A DNA stretch of 10,077 nt from Spirochaetaceae bacterium (GCA_026710565.1 JAPOQV010000453.1:1-10077); one strand, 5' to 3'. Numbered from the stretch's first letter, positions 1 to 7,667 are shown. Program-made: numbers and translations. The notes: a model not told the origin generated them from the sequence alone.

Positions 1-543
1 CGCTATCCGCACGCCTTCTCCGGCGGCCAGCGGCAGCGCATCGGCATCGCCCGGGCGCTCGCGCCGAAGCCGGAGTTCATCTGCTGCGACGAGGCGGTGT
101 CCGCGCTGGACGTGTCCATCCAGGCGCAGATCCTCAACCTGCTGGAGGACCTGCAGTCCGAGTTCAACCTCACGTACCTGTTTATCGCCCACGACCTCAG
201 CGTCATCGAGCACATCTCCGACCGGGTGGGCGTGATGTACGTCGGCAAGATGGTCGAACTGGCCGAGACCGAGGACCTGTTCGGCAATCCCAAGCATCCG
301 TACACGGAGGCGCTGCTGTCCGCGGTGCCGCAGCCCGATCCGGAGACGCACATGGACCGCATCATCCTGCCGGGCGAGGTAGCCAATCCGGCCGACCCAC
401 CGTCAGGGTGCTACTTCCATCCGCGCTGCCTGTACGCCCAGGACCGGTGCCGTTCGGAGGAGCCGGCCTGGGAGGAAGTGACGCCAAACCACTTCGCCGC
501 CTGCCACTTCGCCAAGGAACTGAGCCTCAAGGGCGTGCAGTAA
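1..543 (+). CDS. Oligopeptide/dipeptide ABC transporter ATP-binding protein, OppF/DppF type (3' part only)
   Basis: This is the C-terminal 180 residues of an ATPase that powers peptide uptake from the cytoplasmic face of the membrane. The gene begins upstream of the window, so the Walker A motif is not visible. What remains is ordered as expected: the ABC signature FSGGQRQR at fragment residues 6-13, a Walker B/D-loop stretch [13 protein letters not shown], the switch histidine in IAHDLSV, and the C-terminal oligopeptide-transporter extension ([11 protein letters not shown], then GCYFHPRC). That extension carries four cysteines (about residues 137, 143, 150, 168) in the spacing usual for Opp/Dpp ATPases, a motif reported to hold an iron-sulfur cluster in some members. 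The cognate permeases and binding protein presumably lie upstream. The dehydrogenase gene follows after 17 bp, suggesting co-transcription. OppF rather than OppD is a guess; family assignment is secure. Confidence 0.93.
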   Translation, partial: RYPHAFSGGQRQRIGIARALAPKPEFICCDEAVSALDVSIQAQILNLLEDLQSEFNLTYLFIAHDLSVIEHISDRVGVMYVGKMVELAETEDLFGNPKHPYTEALLSAVPQPDPETHMDRIILPGEVANPADPPSGCYFHPRCLYAQDRCRSEEPAWEEVTPNHFAACHFAKELSLKGVQ

Positions 544-560
544 CCGCGACCGCTCGGGAC

Positions 561-1592
561 GTGAAGCCGCGTGTCGCCGTCACCACCTACTATGACCGGG
601 ACCTGATCGAGCCCGCGCTTGCCCCGCTACGCGCGCGGGCGGATGTCCGCTACGGCCCGCCGGTAGGCCGCAACCTGCATGCATCGGAGCTCGTCGAGGC
701 CCTCTCCGGCGCTGTCGGCGTGATCGCGGCCGACGAGCGCTACGACGCCTCGATCCTGGACGCCGCCCCGCGCTTGCGCATCATCGCCCGCGAGGGAGCG
801 GGCTACAACGGGATCGACGTCACGGAGGCGACGCGGCGCGGCGTCGCGGTCACCAACGCCCCGGTCGTGCACGAGGCGACCGCCACCATGACCCTCGGGC
901 TGATGTTCGCGGTGGTCCGCAAGCTGCTCACGTGCGACCGCGCCGTGCGCGCCGGCCACTGGACCGACCGGGGGCGGTTTCTGAATCCCGGGCTGGACGG
1001 CCGGACGCTGGGCCTGATCGGCTTCGGCATGATCGGTAAGGGCGTCGCCCGCCGCGCCCTGCCCTGCGGGATGCGCGTGATGGCCCACAGCCGTTCGCTT
1101 ACCGCCTCAGCGGCCGCCCGCCACGGCGTCACCGCCGCCCCGTTCGAGCGGGTGCTCTCCGAGTCGGACATCGTCAGCCTGCATGTTCCGTTGACGGAGC
1201 AGACCCGAGGCCTGATCGGCGCCTCGCAGCTCGCTGCCATGCGTCGCGGCGCCTACCTGATCAACACCTGCCGCGGGAGGGTGGTGGACGAGCCGGCGCT
1301 CATCGACGCGCTCGCCTCCGGCCACGTGGCCGGCGCCGGTCTGGACGTGCTGGCCGACGAGCCTCCCGATCCCGGCAACCCGCTGCTGTCCCTGGAGCAG
1401 GTGGTGCTCTCCCCGCACATGGGCGGCGACACCGAGCGCACCATGGTGCGCGCCGTCGAAGTCGCCTGCCAGAACGTGCTTGCCTGCCTGGACGGCAGCA
1501 CGCCGCCGACCATTCTCAACCCGGAAGTACTCAACCCGGAAGTGCTCAGCCCGGAAGTGCTCAGCCCGGAAGTGCTCAGCCCGCCCGCGTAG
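561..1592 (+). CDS. D-isomer-specific 2-hydroxyacid dehydrogenase
   Basis: A cytoplasmic NAD(P)-dependent oxidoreductase of 343 residues, predicted to interconvert a D-2-hydroxyacid and its 2-oxoacid. The Rossmann motif GFGMIG lies at residues 154-159. The catalytic triad of the family is present in the right spacing: Arg238 (in NTCRGRVVDE), Glu267 (in ADEPPD) and His286 (in SPHMGG). Substrate cannot be told; phosphoglycerate, glyoxylate/hydroxypyruvate or another oxoacid are all possible. The GTG at 561 is chosen because it is the only in-frame start between the upstream stop and the conserved N-terminal strand (KPRVAVTTYY); its ribosome binding site is poor, consistent with coupling to the ATPase gene 17 bp upstream. 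The protein ends in an unusual pentapeptide repeat tail rich in Pro, Glu, Val and Leu that is not part of the catalytic fold. Confidence 0.9.
   Translation: MKPRVAVTTYYDRDLIEPALAPLRARADVRYGPPVGRNLHASELVEALSGAVGVIAADERYDASILDAAPRLRIIAREGAGYNGIDVTEATRRGVAVTNAPVVHEATATMTLGLMFAVVRKLLTCDRAVRAGHWTDRGRFLNPGLDGRTLGLIGFGMIGKGVARRALPCGMRVMAHSRSLTASAAARHGVTAAPFERVLSESDIVSLHVPLTEQTRGLIGASQLAAMRRGAYLINTCRGRVVDEPALIDALASGHVAGAGLDVLADEPPDPGNPLLSLEQVVLSPHMGGDTERTMVRAVEVACQNVLACLDGSTPPTILNPEVLNPEVLSPEVLSPEVLSPPA
1515..1583 (+). repeat. 15-bp tandem repeat, 4.6 copies, coding
   Basis: Four full 15-bp units plus a 9-bp partial unit, beginning ctcaacccggaagta and becoming ctcagcccggaagtg, lie in frame at the 3' end of the dehydrogenase gene. 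They encode L(N/S)PEV repeated. The last full copies are identical and the first two differ at one or two bases, so the array probably grew by slippage. Confidence 0.92.
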
Positions 1593-1716
1593 CGCTCAGG
1601 AGGCCTCTCGGCGCCCTGCCGTAGTCCCCGCGCCTGCCTGAACCCGGAATTCTTGTGAAGTGCCAGGGCGGCGCTCATTCGGACTGCGGGCAACGTCCCG
1701 CGCAGCCGATAAGACG

Positions 1717-3585
1717 ATGGTGGGGGCAAAGTCAATTACCACGCAGGCGGTGACCAGGCAGTCGGCGACCAGGCAGTCGGCGACCAGGTGGTGTCACCTC
1801 GCGATCGCAGCCGCCATGCCGCTGGTGCTCACGGTCTGTGCCACACAGCCGGTCACCATTCCCTTCGACCTGGGTCTTCACATCGCACCACCGTCGGTGA
1901 CCGCGCTCCCGTCCGCCCAATTGGACGAACCGGCGATGCCCCCGCCGCCGCTGATCGAATTCGCGGCCGTCCCGCACGTGGCCGAGCCGGCGATCGATGC
2001 CGGCCTCCTCGGCGCTGGCGGCGCGGCGAACGTCGCGGCACACATCGAGCCGGAACGGCCGCCGCATCCCGGACGATCCGAGCTGCTGGCGTCGGCACCC
2101 ATGGACGAGATCGGAGTCCCCGGGAGGCCGGCAGGTGCCGGAGCCGAGGGGACGCCGGGGCCCGGCGAGCACACCATGCCGGAGCGCCCGCAGCATCCGG
2201 TGCGGAGGGTGCCGCAACCGGTCATGCCGGGTTCGATCGTGACGCCTGCAGGGGCCGCCTCCGGTGCGGTCCCCGCCGTGGGCTCACGGGTGGAGCCGCA
2301 GCGGCCGCCACATCCCGCCATGAACGCGGCACGGCCCCTCCCCTTGTCCCATCCGCAGCCGGCGCGCGCCGCCGGTCCGACGATCATTCGGCCGCCGACT
2401 GACGCCGACCTCGACCGGGTGCGCGTGCTCATCGCGCGCGCCGAGGAAGTGGGCGCACCTTTCTACGACCCGCAGAACCTGATCGGGGCTCGCAAGGCCC
2501 TGCGTACCACCGAACGGCTCCGCGGCGTCGACCCCGGCGGATCACGCGCAATGCTGAGCGGCGCGGAAGCGCGGGCCGTCGAGGCATTCGAGAACTCGGT
2601 GCGGCTGGCCGCGGAGCGGCTGCGCAACCTGCTGCAGGACCGACTTGACGAGCTGCGGGGAATCCAGGCCGATCTCTGGATGCCGGTCTCGTTCCAGGAA
2701 TTGGTCGACGCCGTCCGGCGTGCGGAGGATCTCTACCGGTCGGGCGACTACTTCGGAGCGCATCGGCTGGCCGTGGCCACCGCCGACGACATGCTGGCCC
2801 TGCGCGATTCGCTCCTCGATCGGCTGGAGCTGCTGTACGGCACTCGGATCGAGGCGGAGCGCTGTCTGGCCGCCGTCCAGCAACTCGACACAAGCGGCTG
2901 GGCCGCGACGAGGCTGCAAGAGCTGCGGTCCCTGTACCGGCGTCTCAACGCGCTGTACCTGACCGGCCTTGAGGCCATCCAGTCCTACCGGTTGGCCGAC
3001 GCTGAAGAGGCGTTCGGCGCCGCGATCGAGGTGTGCCGCGGGTTGATGGCCGTGGCCGACGAGGCCTACACCGAGCACATGGAGCGGGCCTCCGCGCTGC
3101 TGCGGGCGGTGATGGAGGAGATAGAGGAGGCGTCGAAGCTCACGGTGGTGACCGAGGAGGGTGACGCCATCATGCCGCGGCCATGGTCGGGCCGGCCGGT
3201 GCTGGACGCGCTGCGCGCAGGCGGGGCGAGTCGCAGGGCGATCCTGGACGGGATCCAGCGTGAAGATCCGAACGATCTTCTCAAGGCTCGGGAGCTCTGG
3301 ATCGATGGCGTGGTGGCGTTCGATGACCGCAAGTACGGTCAGTCCATCCAGCGCTTCGAGGACGCCCGCAGCTACCTGGAGCGCTACAGGCTGCACGCGG
3401 TGCTCGGCATCCATACCGTGCAACTGATTCCGGAGCGACGCGAGAGTCTGTGGCGCATCGCGGAGTACGACCGCTGGTACTCGGATCCGTTCCTGTGGCC
3501 GAGGATCTGGCGGCGCAATCGCGACCTGATCCAGAACCCCGACCTGATCTACCCCAACTGGAACCTGATCATTCCGGCGGTCTGA
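1717..3585 (+). CDS. Exported, lipoprotein-like helical-repeat protein with C-terminal LysM-like segment
   Basis: A 622-residue envelope protein of unknown function. The N-terminus has a basic stretch with a pentapeptide repeat, a hydrophobic segment (about residues 28-40) and LTVC ending at Cys41, which could be a relaxed lipobox; Val before the Cys is atypical, so cleavage by signal peptidase I nearby is the alternative. A Pro/Ala/Gly-rich region follows with three spaced copies of an (E/P)-x-RPxHP motif near residues 111, 154 and 193. Residues 230-550 look alpha-helical with TPR-like stretches such as RRAEDLYRSGDYFGAHRLA. The last 50 residues (ESLWRIAEYDRWY to IYPNWNLIIP) match the shape of a LysM peptidoglycan-binding domain. 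I infer attachment to the periplasmic cell wall. ATG 1717 is preferred over GTG 1660, which would add 19 residues before the signal; neither has a good ribosome binding site. Confidence 0.8.
   Translation: MVGAKSITTQAVTRQSATRQSATRWCHLAIAAAMPLVLTVCATQPVTIPFDLGLHIAPPSVTALPSAQLDEPAMPPPPLIEFAAVPHVAEPAIDAGLLGAGGAANVAAHIEPERPPHPGRSELLASAPMDEIGVPGRPAGAGAEGTPGPGEHTMPERPQHPVRRVPQPVMPGSIVTPAGAASGAVPAVGSRVEPQRPPHPAMNAARPLPLSHPQPARAAGPTIIRPPTDADLDRVRVLIARAEEVGAPFYDPQNLIGARKALRTTERLRGVDPGGSRAMLSGAEARAVEAFENSVRLAAERLRNLLQDRLDELRGIQADLWMPVSFQELVDAVRRAEDLYRSGDYFGAHRLAVATADDMLALRDSLLDRLELLYGTRIEAERCLAAVQQLDTSGWAATRLQELRSLYRRLNALYLTGLEAIQSYRLADAEEAFGAAIEVCRGLMAVADEAYTEHMERASALLRAVMEEIEEASKLTVVTEEGDAIMPRPWSGRPVLDALRAGGASRRAILDGIQREDPNDLLKARELWIDGVVAFDDRKYGQSIQRFEDARSYLERYRLHAVLGIHTVQLIPERRESLWRIAEYDRWYSDPFLWPRIWRRNRDLIQNPDLIYPNWNLIIPAV
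1750..1794 (+). repeat. 15-bp tandem repeat, 3 copies, coding
   Basis: Units gtgaccaggcagtcg, gcgaccaggcagtcg and a degenerate third copy (3 mismatches) encode the pentapeptide TRQSA just ahead of the hydrophobic signal segment of the LysM-like protein. They lengthen the basic N-region of the signal peptide. Confidence 0.85.
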
Positions 3586-3596
3586 AGCGTGAAGAC

Positions 3597-3628
3597 GAAA
3601 GAGCCGGCGGATTTCCGCCGGCTCTTTC
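3597..3628. terminator. Bidirectional intrinsic terminator between convergent genes
   Basis: A perfect 14-bp inverted repeat (gaaagagccggcgg and its complement) encloses a 4-nt loop, attt. The stem is GC-rich in its core and flanked by AAA on one side and TTT on the other, giving a short U tract on either strand. It starts 12 bp after the stop of the LysM-like protein gene and lies 43 bp past the stop of the opposing solute-binding protein gene, so it can serve both. Confidence 0.88.
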
Positions 3629-3633
3629 TCGAT

Positions 3634-3657
3634 CCGATCGTGTGGCCGATCGTGCGG
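3634..3657. repeat. 12-bp direct repeat, two adjacent copies
   Basis: ccgatcgtgtgg is followed immediately by ccgatcgtgcgg, 11 of 12 bases identical, in the short spacer between the terminator and the end of the solute-binding protein gene. No function is evident. Confidence 0.55.
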
Positions 3658-3670
3658 CCGGTGAGGCGCG

Positions 3671-5428
3671 TTACTGCCCCAGGGCCTCCTCGACCGAGAT
3701 CTTCCCGGACTTGAAGTCGGGAACGTTGTAGGTGAGCTTGCCCAGCTCATCCAGCAGACGCTGCGCGCCGGCGTTCAGGTACTTCTCCAGGTAGGCGTCC
3801 CATTCGGCGTCCACGTCGAAGTCGGCGTTGGTCATCGCCTTGAAGTAGAACTCGTCGCGGATCGTCCAGAGCGCGGCGGTCACCTCGCCGGCGATCGCCG
3901 CGTAGTCGGTCTGGTTGAAGACGTCTTCCTTGTACGGCGGCAGCGAGAACTGCTGGCCGGGGCCGGTGAAGTAGTGGTCGATCCACGCCTGGTGGCGGTG
4001 GTCGTCATTCCACGCGCGCGCGACCGCGTACCGGGCCGGGAACGTCTGGTGCGTGAAGTAGTGGCCGCCGACGTTCTCGAAGGTCCAGCCCTCGAGCGCC
4101 TTGCGGGGCGAGTTGGACAGCGCGATGTCACTGGAGCGATCGGGCTCGCCGTCCCAGTCCCAGTGCACGCCCTCCAGTCCGCCGGGGCTGCCGGCCATGA
4201 TCCGGCCGAGCGGGTCGAAGTTCACGTAGTCGTAGATCTGCAGCAGGCGCCGCAGCTTCTCGTCCGACACGCTGCGGTTGACGGTGTAGGCGACCACGCG
4301 GCTGCCGAACGGCAGCGCCTGGTTGTTGTACTTGGTGCGGTACGTGCCGTTGTGGCTGAGGCCGGTGAATGCCATCCACTTGGCGCCGTCTTCGCGCACC
4401 GCCGTCCATCCCTGTCCCTGGCCGGCACCGTCGCGCCGGTCCCAGTCCCAGCCGGTGACGCCGCAGGTGGTGCAGATGCCGTAGACGCCCGAGGCGATGC
4501 GGTCCTTCCACTGCTCAAAGCCGACAGCCGGCAGCTCCGGATCGATGTAGCCTTCCGAGTACCACTTCTGCAGCCGCTTGGCGGCGTCCCGGAAGCAGGG
4601 GCAGTTGCCGTCCATGACCAGCTCGCCGCCGTACGGGGGCACCGTGTCGCCGTCGTAGTCGTAGCTGGGCTTGTTGTTCAGACCGTAGGCGTAGAGGACC
4701 AGCGAAGCGCGGAACATGAACGCCTGCGTCTGGTCGCCGGTGAACCCGTACGGGATGCGCACCTGGCCGTCACCGAAGTCCAGCTTGTCGCGGAACGCCG
4801 CCAGCACGGACTCGAACTCGTCGATGTCGTGGACCGCGGGTTCCCAGTAGAAGGTGTCGGGCTTGTTCTCCGGGCTCTGGTCGACGGCGTCGAAGAAGTC
4901 GGTCATGCCGACCCGTTCCAGCCAGTCGTAGCGCAGGTAATGCTGGGCGCCGTTACCCTCCTTCCCGAACTGCTGCTGGAAGCGCGGGATCGCCCAGTAC
5001 TCGTCGGTCGATCCGGGGGCCAGGAAGTAGGCCCAGCCGGCCGTACCGATCTCGTTCATGGAGTCGACGTAGAACGGCATCTCCTCTTCGATCATGCTGC
5101 GCGGGATGGTGCGGTAGGCGCCTTCCATGAACTTCTGATCGTGGAAGTTCCAGACGTACCACGCGTCCGGATGCTCGCCCGACGCCACCAGCAGGTTGTG
5201 CTTCTCGCGGTCGTTCTGGTGGTAGCGGATCGTGTCGATCTCGACGTTGAACTTCTCTTCCAGAAGCTGCTCGATCACCGTGTTCTCGCCGACGTTGGCG
5301 CCGCCCACACCGGCCCAGGTGATGGGCATCGGCGCATCGGCCGCGGCCATCTCCCCCTCGCCGGCTGCGAACAGCCCTGCCGTCGGCAGCAGCAGCAATC
5401 CGAGCATTACTATCGTAAGCTTTCTCAT
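3671..5428 (-). CDS. ABC transporter extracellular solute-binding protein (periplasmic)
   Basis: A 585-residue secreted protein expected to capture a solute, most likely a sugar or oligosaccharide, for an ABC importer. The signal peptide is clear: MRKLTIVMLGLLLLP with probable cleavage after LFA, leaving AGEGE at the mature end; no lipobox cysteine is present. The mature body has typical binding-protein features: an early INTxEQLLEEKF-type helix (ENTVIEQLLEEKFNVEID), VASGEHPDAWYV, and a long aromatic-rich second lobe. Its length fits the larger Spirochaetota/Firmicutes lipoprotein-LipO-like class. ATG 5428 is supported by a GAGGAG site 5 nt upstream and a signal peptide starting right there. 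No permease or ATPase gene is adjacent, so it is an orphan in this window. The only four cysteines are Cys276, Cys278, Cys319 and Cys322. The frame is open upstream into the preceding gene because of a frameshift there. Confidence 0.9.
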   Translation of the reverse strand: MRKLTIVMLGLLLLPTAGLFAAGEGEMAAADAPMPITWAGVGGANVGENTVIEQLLEEKFNVEIDTIRYHQNDREKHNLLVASGEHPDAWYVWNFHDQKFMEGAYRTIPRSMIEEEMPFYVDSMNEIGTAGWAYFLAPGSTDEYWAIPRFQQQFGKEGNGAQHYLRYDWLERVGMTDFFDAVDQSPENKPDTFYWEPAVHDIDEFESVLAAFRDKLDFGDGQVRIPYGFTGDQTQAFMFRASLVLYAYGLNNKPSYDYDGDTVPPYGGELVMDGNCPCFRDAAKRLQKWYSEGYIDPELPAVGFEQWKDRIASGVYGICTTCGVTGWDWDRRDGAGQGQGWTAVREDGAKWMAFTGLSHNGTYRTKYNNQALPFGSRVVAYTVNRSVSDEKLRRLLQIYDYVNFDPLGRIMAGSPGGLEGVHWDWDGEPDRSSDIALSNSPRKALEGWTFENVGGHYFTHQTFPARYAVARAWNDDHRHQAWIDHYFTGPGQQFSLPPYKEDVFNQTDYAAIAGEVTAALWTIRDEFYFKAMTNADFDVDAEWDAYLEKYLNAGAQRLLDELGKLTYNVPDFKSGKISVEEALGQ

Positions 5429-5433
5429 CGTCG

Positions 5434-5439
5434 CTCCTC
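5434..5439 (-). promoter_or_regulatory. Ribosome binding site of the solute-binding protein
   Basis: GAGGAG on the minus strand, 5 nt before ATG 5428. It is the strongest Shine-Dalgarno match in the window and fixes this start, even though the reading frame stays open for another 1.2 kb upstream. Confidence 0.85.
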
Positions 5440-5450
5440 GTGTGGAATGT

Positions 5451-5466
5451 CCGGCCGGACGGCCGG
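5451..5466. other. Small GC inverted repeat in the leader of the solute-binding protein gene
   Basis: ccggcc and ggccgg separated by 4 nt could form a 6-bp hairpin in the predicted 5' leader, upstream of the ribosome binding site. In DNA this GC-rich it may be chance. Confidence 0.3.
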
Positions 5467-5481
5467 CTCGGCATGTGGGCG

Positions 5482-5511
5482 ATTCTATGCGCGCAGGCCG
5501 CGCGCTGTCAT
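5482..5511 (-). promoter_or_regulatory. Predicted sigma-70 type promoter for the solute-binding protein gene
   Basis: On the minus strand, ATGACA (-35, 5 of 6 consensus bases, 5511-5506) and TAGAAT (-10, 5 of 6, 5487-5482) are 18 bp apart. They lie in the 106-bp spacer after the original stop of the TIM-barrel gene and would give a leader of about 45-50 nt. It suggests the binding protein is transcribed on its own and not only from the upstream operon. Confidence 0.5.
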
Positions 5512-5534
5512 CCGTCGGGGGGCTGTCGCGACCG

Positions 5535-6649
5535 CTACAGGCGGCCGATCGCGGCCAGCGTCCCCCACAGGGCGAGCTGCTCGACCGCGGGGTGCCGGTA
5601 CACCCCGACGGCGGCCGCGCCCCCCGCAGGTGGAGCTGCTCGCCCGCGTGGGGCCGGTACCCCCCGACGGCGTCCGCGCCCGCCGCCAGCGCACGGCGAG
5701 CACCTTCCATCAGCAGCTCCGGCTCCTGGAAGCTTCCGGGGTGATAGCAGGAGAGCTCGGCGTGCAGCGGGATGCGCCCCGCCACCACGCGGGCCGCGTG
5801 GCCGACGCGCCGTTCCACCGCGTCCGGCTCGCTTTCCGTGCGGAACCACACGTACAGCTCGTCGAGCACGCCCCGCTCCGTCCACGACGCCCAGTCGTGC
5901 AGCCCGTGCAGGGAGCGCTCGGGCTCGCGGGCGATGATGGTGGCGGAGAACACCGCCTTCTCGGAGACCGCCTTCACCCGCTGGCGCGCCTCGGCGAGCA
6001 TCTCGGTCACGTAGCCGGCGCGGAACGCCAGCCACTCCGGGTCGTCCGCGCGCAGCGCGCGCGCGTCGCGGCCGGACGCTTGCCGGTACTCCTGGAGCGT
6101 CCGCTCCTCGTATCCGGCCGGCACCAGCCCGCCGGCGTCCTCCATGCCGTTCACGAACTCGACCTGCACGCCGTCGCCGCCCGAGTCGGCCAGCCCCTGC
6201 GCGATTTCCGCCGCCTGCCGCTCGCGCACCTCGGGGAACGCGGGACTGAGGCCCAGCCGGTCGCAATAGCTGAGCGTGTCGGAGCCGTCGGCGGTCCGGG
6301 ACCGGTACTCGGGATGCACGGCTGCGAACGGGCCGATGCTCGCCTCGCCGCGGTGGGGTCCGACCAGGATCGGCCGGTGGCGATCCAGGATCGCGCGCGC
6401 ATCCGGAGCCTGCGGGTCCACGCCGTAGTTGAGCGACCACGTGTAGGAGACCGGCCGCTGGCCGTGCGTCGGCAGCGGCGTGCACGCCACGTAGGGATGG
6501 ACCTCCAGGCCGCGGCTGCGCGCCAGCTCGACGACCTCCGGCGCGTTCGGACCGATCAGGCGGGTAACGCCGGCATCGACCGCGCGATCGACGTAGTGGG
6601 CTGCGCCGTCGGACTCGATGATCCCCCACAGGGTCAGCGGCCGGGTCAT
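5535..6649 (-). CDS. Glycosyl-hydrolase-like TIM-barrel protein (GHL10/DUF187-like), frame broken near the 3' end
   Basis: About 350 residues resembling the family 10-like glycosyl hydrolases, enzymes or enzyme relatives with a TIM barrel presumed to act on carbohydrate. Visible are a barrel start (LTLWGIIESDGAAHYVDRAVDAGVTRLIGP), EVHPYVA, VHPEYRS, a SPAFPEVRERQAAEIAQGL helix, the strand DGVQVEFVNG where the family often carries an acidic residue, and EWLAFRAGYVTEMLAEAR. There is no signal peptide, so it is probably cytoplasmic. The expected ending, GVYRHPAVEQLALWGTL to a TAG at 5537-5535, sits in a different frame from the body. The break coincides with a tandem duplication (5574-5681) and a run of six G near 5620-5625. 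The start at 6649 is 4 nt after the dipeptidase stop, indicating an operon. The family match is by motif shape only; the exact substrate is unknown. Sequencing error and true mutation cannot be told apart here. Confidence 0.7.
5574..5681. repeat. Imperfect tandem duplication, 59-bp period, inside the TIM-barrel gene
   Basis: The segment starting gagctgctcg at 5574 recurs at 5633. Over a 49-bp core (5574-5622 versus 5633-5681) 44 bases match. On the coding strand the copies encode GADAVGGYRPHAGEQL and, in the shifted frame, GAAAVGVYRHPAVEQL. The 59-bp period is not a multiple of three and so accounts for the frame break. Confidence 0.88.
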
Positions 6650-6653
6650 CCCG

Positions 6654-7667
6654 CTACCCGCACACCGCGCGGAACACGCGCAGGTAGTTGAGCCCCAGCA
6701 CGCCGCGGATCACCTGCTCGTCGTGTCCGCGGGCGGCCATCCCGGCGGTCACGGTGGGATACTCGCCCGCGTGCGGGATGACCGTGCCGCCGCCGTCGAA
6801 GTCCGATCCCAGTCCCACGTGCTCCGCGCCGGCCACCTCGATCGCGTGATCGACGTGGTCGAGCAGGCGTTCCAGGTCCGGCTCCGTCGCGGAGACGAAC
6901 TTGGGCACGAAGGTGGCCGCCACCACTCCGCCGGTGGCGGCCACCGCCTCGATCTGGCGGTCGTCCAGGTTGCGCGGCTGGCTGCACAGGGCGCGGCAGT
7001 TGCTGTGCGAGGCGATCAGCGGCTGATCGGTCTCCGCTACCACGTCCCAGAATCCCGCGTCGTTGAGGTGCGACACGTCGACCAGGATCCCGAGCCGGTT
7101 CAACTCGTGCACGAGCGCGACGCCGTGGCTGGTCAGCCCGCCCGAGGCGGGCTCGTGCGCGCCGGCGGCCGCCCAGGACACGGGGTTGTGCGTGATGCCG
7201 ACCGACCGCAGGCCGAGCGCATGCAGCGCGGAGAGGATGTTGAGGCTCCGTTCCAGTCCGTTGGAGTCCTCCAGCGCCAGGATCGCCGCCACCGCGCCGT
7301 CCTCCTTCGCCTGCGTGAGGTCCGCGGCGGTGCGCGCGATCCGGAAGCCGTCATCCTCGGCCATCTCGGCCATCAGGATGCCGAAGCCGTCCAGGGCGTA
7401 GGCGGCGTGGTTGTTCCATGCCTTCGTCACGCAGACGGCGAAAAACGCCGCGTCGATGCCGCCTTCGCGCATGCGCTGCAGGTCGAGCTGCGTGCGCGCC
7501 CCCTCGGGAGGTCCGTGGAGGGCTCCCCGGAGTTGGGCGATGGTGCCGCTTGAGGCATGACGGGTCGGCGCGCCACCGAGTCCCCTGCCGCTCGACACGC
7601 CGGCGACGATGGAGTCGTTGTGGCTGTCGATGACCAGCGCGTCGCGGTGCAGCTCCAGCGGATTCAT
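6654..7667 (-). CDS. Membrane dipeptidase, peptidase family M19
   Basis: A 337-residue zinc-dependent dipeptidase related to renal dipeptidase, which hydrolyses dipeptides, often including ones with a D-residue at the C-terminal side. All metal and catalytic positions of the family can be found: His16 and Asp18 (DSHNDS), the bridging Glu133 (LALEDSNG), His200 (VDVSHLND), His221 (IASHSNCRAL, with Arg225) and Asp289 (GSDFDG). Glu133 is followed by Asp where EG is more usual. There is no signal peptide, so it is likely cytoplasmic. ATG 7667 is chosen because MNPLELHRDALVIDSHND begins exactly where the family does; no strong ribosome binding site precedes it. The TIM-barrel gene starts 4 nt after the stop, so the two are probably one operon. 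A role in recycling peptides imported by the opp-type system at the left edge is possible but unproven. Confidence 0.93.
   Translation of the reverse strand: MNPLELHRDALVIDSHNDSIVAGVSSGRGLGGAPTRHASSGTIAQLRGALHGPPEGARTQLDLQRMREGGIDAAFFAVCVTKAWNNHAAYALDGFGILMAEMAEDDGFRIARTAADLTQAKEDGAVAAILALEDSNGLERSLNILSALHALGLRSVGITHNPVSWAAAGAHEPASGGLTSHGVALVHELNRLGILVDVSHLNDAGFWDVVAETDQPLIASHSNCRALCSQPRNLDDRQIEAVAATGGVVAATFVPKFVSATEPDLERLLDHVDHAIEVAGAEHVGLGSDFDGGGTVIPHAGEYPTVTAGMAARGHDEQVIRGVLGLNYLRVFRAVCG

Noticed and set aside
1598..1603. Perfect AGGAGG just after the dehydrogenase stop
   Set aside because: No ATG, GTG or TTG start lies at a usable distance downstream, and no small open frame follows.
3671..6649. 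A genuine two-domain fusion of glycosyl-hydrolase-like protein and solute-binding protein
   Set aside because: The joining residues are out-of-frame translation of the enzyme's own ending plus a non-coding spacer, and an intact signal peptide, ribosome site and promoter lie in the middle.
3974..6691. A 905-codon open frame on the plus strand, opposite the solute-binding and TIM-barrel genes
   Set aside because: Its translation is low in complexity, rich in Val, Ala, Arg and Gly, with no recognisable domain. The opposite strand encodes two clearly recognisable proteins. Long antisense frames are expected at this GC content.
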